Below are positions 57,630 through 64,000 of a stretch of DNA of 64,000 nt, piece by piece. The notes beneath the pieces were generated by a model. It was not told where the DNA came from. It was given only the letters and a program-made list of their open reading frames with translations, and ran no database searches. This DNA comes from Mesodorylaimus sp. YZB2_4. Its lineage: Eukaryota; Nematoda; Enoplea; Dorylaimida; Dorylaimidae. The number at the start of each line of letters is the position of its first letter. Position 1 is the stretch's first letter. Location: NCBI GenBank assembly GCA_030248295.1, contig JASANH010000838.1, positions 372,001 through 436,000 of the forward strand. Direction: 5' to 3'. Made by a program: the position numbers and the translations under genes.

Positions 57630-58920
57630 TATGGAAGACAAATCCACTATTGATCAAAAGAAAAAGAGAACTTTTCTCAAAACCGCTCAACAATTTCAAA
57701 CACTCGAGACAATGCTTCGACTGGCGGAGCTAACTCAACGTTGCAGCCGCGTGTCAGGCACTGCCAGCCCCGAGTAGTCACTATCGCCAATCCGATCTAG
57801 CAGGAACCAGCCCAGCCGCTGCATGGCGGAGCACGGCTAACTAGAAAACTTGTGCACCACACGGTATAACCCTAAATCCAAGCGTGAGTACCTACTTGGT
57901 GCAAATCGTGTACTCAAGTGCACAGTCTTCCAATTTTGGGTTAGTGTTGAATAAACACAGACAAGTCTGGACTAATACAGCCTATCAGGTGAGAATGATA
58001 GAAAGAAACTTTCTTTTGCGAAGTTAGAACAACTACTTATATACCAGCCAAGACGAGGCTGTTCCCATCCAGGTCTCAGACACTGACGCCGCCAGTCACC
58101 TCTTCACATGCTGATCTGATGCAAGAGGTGCCATCATAAACAACTTCACGTGCCCTAAACCACTTTTCATTATTACAGCAGGAATGGTTGCAATTATGCA
58201 CGTGAAGTGCAGACACTGCTCCTACCTGGATACCAAGCTCTGGTCTGGGGCCTATATAGTTTATGCACGCAACCGAAACATGCATTTCACGTGCCCCTTT
58301 GCAAACGCAAGACCAGTTGATACAGATCATACCTCTCGATTGAGAACGTAGTAAAAATAGAGTTGTCAGTCACGTGGGAAGGAGATTCTTGAATTTAGCG
58401 ATGAATGAGTGGACAAGATCTGACGCATGTGTGGGTGAATAGATGAGGACTGTGGTGGGGGGGAGAGGGGGTGGATTGCTTGAATGAACTGCACTCTGCA
58501 TGTTTTCGACCATGCATTGCACACTCTTATTGAGGTGTGTGCCCTGTCCTCGTGGACTCCAGAATTGGGATGGACTGCAGACTCCAGAACTGGGTTGTCT
58601 GGGATGGACTGCAGCCCTTATTTAGGGTGTGTGTCCCGTCCTTTAGTGTTTTACAGATTAGAAAGTCGCCCAGACTTACAGTATATCCTTGCTTATCTAT
58701 GTGCACCCTTGGCACCCTTTGCTATTCTGTTTTGCTTCTCCACCAGAATTACAACTTTACAAGTTAGCCGTGTCGGAAGGAACCGAGTGCGTAAACTTTG
58801 CGCCATAGTGCTTTGCGCCATGCTTTGCGTACGTGCTCAGTGCAACTTTTGTTGGTATCAATCTTCATTCCTCGTCTTAAGTCTCGAGTTTTTTGTTTAT
58901 TTGTACTTATTTCAAAAAAC
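57630..58920. other. Intergenic upstream of PDRG1
   Basis: Contains imperfect direct repeats near 58550-58615 (ACTCCAGAA(T/C)TGGG and TGGGATGGACTGCAG, each twice). Short open frames have no recognisable domain. Confidence 0.45.
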
Positions 58921-59740
58921 ATGGAGGATTTCAACAGCCACGAATCAACTTCCGCCTTTTTGAACCTGCTAACTGAAATCGAAGCAGCGGCCGACGATGT
59001 TCTCGTGGATCGGGCTCAGACGGTGGAATTGGACAAAAAACGACAAGACAATCGAATGGCGCAGAGACGTTTGAAATCGATGCTAGAGTCCGAAAAATCG
59101 AGCCAGAAAACGTGGTTTTGTTTGGGCAGTACGTTCGTGAAACTTCCGACCAAGACTGCTCATTTATTTCTGGAATCGAGTAGGGCATATTCGTTGGTTG
59201 AGGGTGTGGGGCCTAGAGGATAGGTGACGAGGGAAGATAGTGAGTCGAAATGTACCGAAGACGTGCATTGTGGTTTTATTCCTTCTCCCGTCCTCGGCTT
59301 CACAATCAACAGCCGCGGCCGTAACATTCGTTCGAAATAGCATTTAGTAGTTTGAGTTAGGCGTGGTCGGAATCCAGTTTAGACCAGTTGCTTTGATTGA
59401 CATAAGTCGTTATTCGGACACTCGATCGCATCAAAAGTTCGTCCGCTGGCCTGCCGACCCGCATTCTTTGGAATGTACGAGAAGGATGGGGAAAGAATGA
59501 TGAAATATCTACCTACCCTTTTCTCTTTTGTAAAAAGTACATATTTGCTTTTGCAACTTTGCAGATCAAAAAGTTATCGATAAAGAAATCAGTCAACTTC
59601 GCGACGGTCTAAAAGAGAAAGTCAACAAATTGAACGAGTTAGAAGGAAAAACTCCTTTGAATCGAGGATATTACTTGTCTCCGTTATCATCGAAAGACGC
59701 AAGCAGCGGCGGCGGGGCAAATGATATGATAAGGTCATAG
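58921..59740 (+). CDS. PDRG1: p53 and DNA damage-regulated protein 1 (prefoldin-like)
   Basis: Two exons, 58921-59179 and 59565-59740, joined in phase 1, give 144 residues (human about 133). PDRG1 is a beta-type prefoldin-like subunit of the R2TP/PAQosome co-chaperone complex. The order of family marks is clear: EIEAAADDVLVDRAQTVELD then KKRQDNR in the first helix, the central WFCLGSTFVKLP strand pair (VCFGNMFIKMP in human), and the second helix KVIDKEISQLRDGLKEKVNK. The C-terminus NRGYYLSPLSSKDASS replaces the human NLNPLNQDELKAL, and the end is glycine-rich. AATAAA lies 59 nt after the stop. Confidence 0.9.
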
Positions 59741-59798
59741 AAGAAAGCAAACATTCCAGATTGGCTAGCCGATAAACATCTTGTTTTCTATAATCTGC

Positions 59799-59804
59799 AA
59801 TAAA
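59799..59804 (+). promoter_or_regulatory. Polyadenylation signal of PDRG1
   Basis: AATAAA 59 nt after the stop codon, just before a T-rich stretch. Confidence 0.6.
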
Positions 59805-59838
59805 ACTCAATTTTTTGTATTGCCTAATGCAGAATGCT

Positions 59839-61067
59839 AAGGGGCCATCCATAAAGGACGTTCACCGAAAAACGCGTTTTTTTGACTCCCTCCTCCCCCT
59901 ATCCACCTTCCATCCATTTCGCCTTGACCCCCCTCAAAATGGACGTCCACTTTAGCGGACCCCCCCCCCCCTGCATAGCCAATATTCATTCTAAAAAAAG
60001 CATTTCTCTCAGCATCGACCAATCTGCCGAAATGATGGGCATTCGTCTTCAGTCTGATCCGACTGCTGCATCTGCCGGATTGGCAACTTATAATTTTTCC
60101 CCCTCACTGCTTGCAAATAATGTTTAACATACTGAATACTTTATGCATGGCCCCGGAGTGACCTACAAATTTGGGAGAAAAATCATAATTTTTCTCCTAA
60201 ATTTTGTATTGAATCCCACTTTAGAAGCCGGTTAGTTCTGCTGAGTTTTCGAAGTGGGCATAGACTGTGACAGCGAGAAAACAGGCTCGCAGGAGGCCGG
60301 ACAGGTTGGTGAGGACGTAGCGCCAAAGATGCCACCCCTTTTATATCTTATTTCTTGAAGCATCAGCTAAATCGAGATTGGGATCCACGCCGAGGGTTGG
60401 GTCAGTCAGTTGATGCTGGCGCTGCTCAGCGTCGTCTCTGGCGTCCAAATGACGGCACAAATAAATGTAACCCTGGCGCCAGTGAACAACGGCTAGTGGG
60501 GGAAGTATCGATCCTGCCAGGTTCAACCAAACCAGCTTTCAGCTGAACCAGGACCAGTCCATAATTGAACCAGGATCGAAATAAAACGCGGCTTTCCTGC
60601 TGCTAGTCAGGATGGACCAGTCAAGTTGTAGCAAAGCTCAACAGCTTGTTCAATTGCAGTGAAGATCAAAGGACACTCACGATAACTCCTAGTGTATGAT
60701 TGTCCTTCCACTACAAGCTTTTAACTAACAACTTTTTTTACTTTTGCACTGTCAGGCAGTGTGAAATCCTAAAAGGCACGCTGGTTGGTCTTGGTTCGGT
60801 TTGGTGCTGGTTCAGTTCGGCAGGCTCGACGGCAATAATCGATCTTAGTATCGTGGTAAAAACTGCAATATAATCGATCTTAGTCACCCGACGAAGAGTC
60901 TTCGGATCGAAGCTTGATGATTTAAAAATTTTCGGAGATATCTCCCACCAATTTTGTAAAGTGGACGTCCACTTGGCTTCAGCCTCCCCCTCCCCCATCC
61001 ACTTCCGTCCACTTTCCGCTCACCCCCACCCACCCCCTTGGGTGGACGTCCTTTATGGATGGCCCCT
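59839..61067. mobile_element. Non-autonomous DNA transposon with terminal inverted repeats
   Basis: GGGGCCATCCATAAAGGACGT at 59840-59860 is repeated as its exact reverse complement at 61046-61066, giving perfect TIRs of about 21 bp on a 1.2-kb element. Subterminal CTCCCCC- and TGGACGTCCACTTT-type sequences recur near both ends. The interior has no transposase frame, so it is non-autonomous. The superfamily is not assigned. It sits just after the PDRG1 polyadenylation signal. Confidence 0.8.
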
Positions 61068-61733
61068 AAACTAAATTGTGCCCTGCTGATATGGCAGGCA
61101 AACTTTTTGATTCATTTCGAATATCTATTTCTCACAAAGTCAAAATAGTTACATCTGGTAGCATTTTATCGTACTAGCAAACGAAAGATCCGATATGTTG
61201 ACACTTCAACGACTCGTTTCTTTTTGCAACGTCCCCGAAATCTGTAACTTACAGTCGGGCGTTTTTATCCAAAAAAAATGTTCAGTAGGTTCTCTCAAAA
61301 TTTTCAAGCAACTGTCCTTTGGCATCGCTGTAAACTGTGGAAGGAAGTCGATTTATTGCTCCTTTCAGCCCATTACTGCCTCATTTCAGTTAGGAGGGAT
61401 CCTTTCCTTATGACAGCCCACCAACCTCTGACATTCGCTTTGCAACATCTCATTGTTCAAATTCCCGCCTTCTGTAATAAGCTGCGTAGTCTTTGTGTTG
61501 TGCGTGACACTAGCTGTCACAATCAGCTGATTATCGGAAATTAGAACTTGAGTGTCAGCCATATGCTCTCATGTAGTAGCAGTTGTCTTCATTCTCTGCT
61601 CAACAATTCGAGAACAGCGACGACGAACTTTCTTTTTTTTGTTCCTTTGACGTAGAGCGTTTGGCTAAAGTTACAGGAACATAAAAACGGCGAAATTTCG
61701 AATGTTGGAAGCTACGCAAAAGTTCACTCAATA
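61068..61733. other. Upstream region of TBCEL
   Basis: An open frame at 61195-61413 (+) has no recognisable domain; no other feature seen. Confidence 0.45.
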
Positions 61734-63922
61734 ATGTCCAGTTCGGTGGAACCGGTCCGCATTTTGACGGAAAATAGACAATCTCCTCATAATTGCGTTC
61801 AAAATGAGATGGACGAGGATCCAACGAAAGGATCGGAGGATGTCGTTTCCTTGGTGTCGGCAATAAATCGGAAATATTTTTCAGAACAATGTAATGCGTT
61901 GCCACTCGGGTCGACTATTTTTATGAAATCCAATGATCATTTGCCAGGAAAACGGAGAGGTAAACATATTTTGCAAGAATTATAATAAGGTACTCAATAA
62001 AATGCTGTAAATTCATCTTTATAGCATCGGGAAGTTTGGAGCTGTTAGTTTTGAACGAGCAACAAATCAGTATCGTTGGAGACTTATGCCAATTATCGCC
62101 TATGGTCAGAAATATAACCGAGTTAGATTTAGCTTTTAATCATCTGTCGAGTTGGAAAGAAGTAAATCAGTGCATTATCGAATTGACTTGACGTAGGCAA
62201 TCTAATTATTTTAGGTCTTCACCATGCTCACTCAAATGCCGCATCTCGTGCACGCTAACTTGAGCCACAATCCTTTAAGCGGGTTGTTGACGAAAAACGA
62301 TGAGTGGCTAGCATTGGTCTTGTCAAATGTTGCAACGAAGAACGGCGAAGAGGCGGCTGTCATTCCAAAAATGAACAGCTTGGTTTTGAACGCAACTGGA
62401 ATTCCGTGGGAGTCTCTTTTTACTCTTGTGGACCTAATGCCAAAGTAAGGAAGACATTGTAGCTTTAGGTCCTATGTGCTGCTCATTTGCAGTTCCTTTA
62501 ACCTAACTTTTTGTAGCCTGGAAGAACTGCACCTCAGTCTAAACGATTATTCCAACTTGACCGATGACGATAGTTCTCTTTTGGGCAATGCCAGGACACT
62601 GCCGCCTTCATTCCCACATATTCACAATCTTCACATCAATCACTGCCAATTGAAATCGTGGAAGGCCCTGTTGACCATTTGCCGTTTATTCCCTTGTTTG
62701 GAAACCTTGGTCGCGGCTGGGAATCCGATTCCTGTCGTCGGAGATGGAACAGACATCGCTGCGGAATTGGCGGAAAATTTTGGATGTTTGCATACGCTAA
62801 ATGCCAATTATTGGCCTTTGACTAATTGGGATGACGTTGATCGAATTCGCAAGTTTCCGCTATTAAGCGAGTTGCGAATCAATCACGTTCCTTTGTTGCA
62901 GGTTTGTCTGTATCGATTTTTATATGGTTTATGCATGGGACGCGTTTTCTTTTTAGCCCTTCAGCGATGCCGATCGACGCCATTTACTGATCGCTCGTTT
63001 ACCTGATGTCACTTTGCTCAATGGATCGCCTGTAACGGCCGAGCAACGAGAAAACGCTGAACGGTTTTTCTTACGGTTTTATTTGAATGAAGAAAGCAAG
63101 CCAGAAAGGTACAGTCAGGAGCTTAATTTTTCTAAAATCTGACCGATTTGTTTTTTTTGTAGGTACTATGAACTGGAGAATATCCACGGTCGATTGATGC
63201 CGCTGGTTGATATTGATTTGACACCAAAAGATTGCGCCGATGTTGTACTGGTCATGGATGAACGACGAGAACGGCGTCGCGTGTCATTGAATCAAACGGT
63301 GGCTGAATTCAAGAAGAGTCTGCAATCGTTTTGTCACCTGCCTCCTGGCCGTTTCCGCGTCTTTTTTCACCGGACTGGACACGACGATGGTGTGCCGTAT
63401 TTCACCGACGAACTGAGGTTTCCAAAAATTATGCTCCATTCTTTGGTTGTCGAAGATGACGATGAGTTTCACGTTCAGGTATGGACGATCGATTTATCAT
63501 GTCAGCTTGTCGTAGGCGTGTTTGGCCTGTGGGGGAGGAGTGTATTTGGTTGTCTTGAGGCAGTGTGCCCGGTTTGCCTTCGTTTGCTGTCCACTTTCCA
63601 GGCGAGGCAGAAACCCGTCGGGTTGATGTCTCGAGCTCCTACAACTATGTGGCCTCCTGAAGTGTTTTTAAGATCATTCACTCCCTGCGGTATCTTGTCC
63701 GATGTACGGCCATTCAGCCAGTTGCAAGCTGCAGCTCGAGCATTGATTGTAATTACTCATTTTTAAAATGATTTTTAGCCGAAACCAGAACCGCCCACTC
63801 GTCGACGCACTTCCAGTTCAACTTCCAACCCAGTCTCGGCTACCTCGCCGTCTAAAGCTGCTGCTTCGACGACGTGCACCAACTGTTCGGGCAGTGGTGG
63901 AGAGAGTCCGGTAAAACGTTGA
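61734..63922 (+). CDS. TBCEL: Tubulin-specific chaperone cofactor E-like protein
   Basis: Seven exons, 61734-61959, 62025-62161, 62215-62444, 62517-62901, 62957-63108, 63163-63478 and 63779-63922, give 529 residues (human about 424). TBCEL promotes tubulin degradation or disassembly and lacks the CAP-Gly domain of TBCE, as here. A divergent ~75-residue N-terminus precedes leucine-rich repeats (ITELDLAFNHLSSWKE, LVHANLSHNPL, LEELHLSLNDYSNL, LKSWKALLTICRLFPCLETL). An LRR cap follows: PFSDADRRHLLIARLPDVTL then LNGSPVT, close to human. A C-terminal ubiquitin-like domain (about 395-480) contains VSLNQTVAEFKKSL and ALHS/MLHSLVVEDDDEFHV. The last exon adds a Ser/Thr/Pro-rich tail ending SPVKR that the human protein lacks. 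All phases close. Confidence 0.92.
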
Positions 63923-64000
63923 GAAAAGAGGATTAACCAATTGCAATAGGGCATTCGCAAGTCGCTATATTAGCCCCCGATTGTCTTTCACTCTTTGTCC

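Noticed and set aside
57637..57777. Plus-strand ORF beginning MEDKSTIDQKKKRTFLKTAQQ
   Set aside because: The KTAQQ stretch faintly recalls a calexcitin-like paralogue's N-terminus, but no EF-hand exon follows, so the resemblance is taken as chance.
60500..60640. GGTTCAAC and GAACCAGGA words resembling tRNA B boxes
   Set aside because: No matching A box or cloverleaf; they lie inside the non-autonomous TIR element as short internal repeats.

Overview
The window is nuclear DNA from an invertebrate animal with a compact, intron-rich genome. Most introns are 45-300 nt with GT-AG ends. About 17 protein genes with conserved metazoan orthologues lie on both strands, separated by gaps of a few hundred bases to a few kilobases. 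The mix includes FES-type SH2 kinases, TTBK-like kinases, secreted M13 peptidases and calexcitin-like EF-hand proteins. It fits an ecdysozoan such as a tardigrade, but that placement is inference. Coding joins were built by hand: exon lengths and phases close on whole codon counts for every multi-exon model, and the joined proteins follow remembered family sequences.

Region by region. 1-7 kb: a possible gene end at the edge, a TATA/Inr-driven repetitive protein, then a repeat-rich zone with a decayed dihydrodiol dehydrogenase copy, a tRNA-derived SINE, a LINE 3' end and two families of divergent dispersed repeats. 7-14 kb: HAPSTR1 (+), ketohexokinase (-) and an eight-exon choline/ethanolamine phosphotransferase (-). 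14.7-21 kb: a twelve-exon MET-like receptor tyrosine kinase (+). 21.5-22.5 kb: a decayed MULE transposon between inverted minisatellite arrays. 25.6-28.6 kb and 36.5-37.9 kb: three calexcitin-like paralogues (+), with a BPI/LBP-like gene (-), a mariner remnant and an F-box gene (-) between the second and third. 39-44.5 kb: a single-exon leucine-rich repeat gene (+) and a PREP/PKNOX TALE homeobox gene (+). 45-50 kb: a TTBK-like kinase (-), an astacin fragment and a secreted neprilysin-like peptidase (+). 50.7-57.2 kb: an SH2 pseudokinase (-) and an ATGL/brummer-type lipase with a long tail (-). 58.9-64 kb: PDRG1 (+), a 1.2-kb element with terminal inverted repeats, and TBCEL (+).

There is no operon-like logic. 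The genes are independent housekeeping, signalling and lipid-metabolism units; only the calexcitin-like paralogues form a family cluster. The more unusual observations are the SH2 pseudokinase lacking HRD and DFG aspartates, a perfect 31-bp inverted repeat inside the F-box gene, the MULE with minisatellite termini, a GC-AG intron in one calexcitin paralogue, and the low-complexity SGSVMGA-repeat protein.
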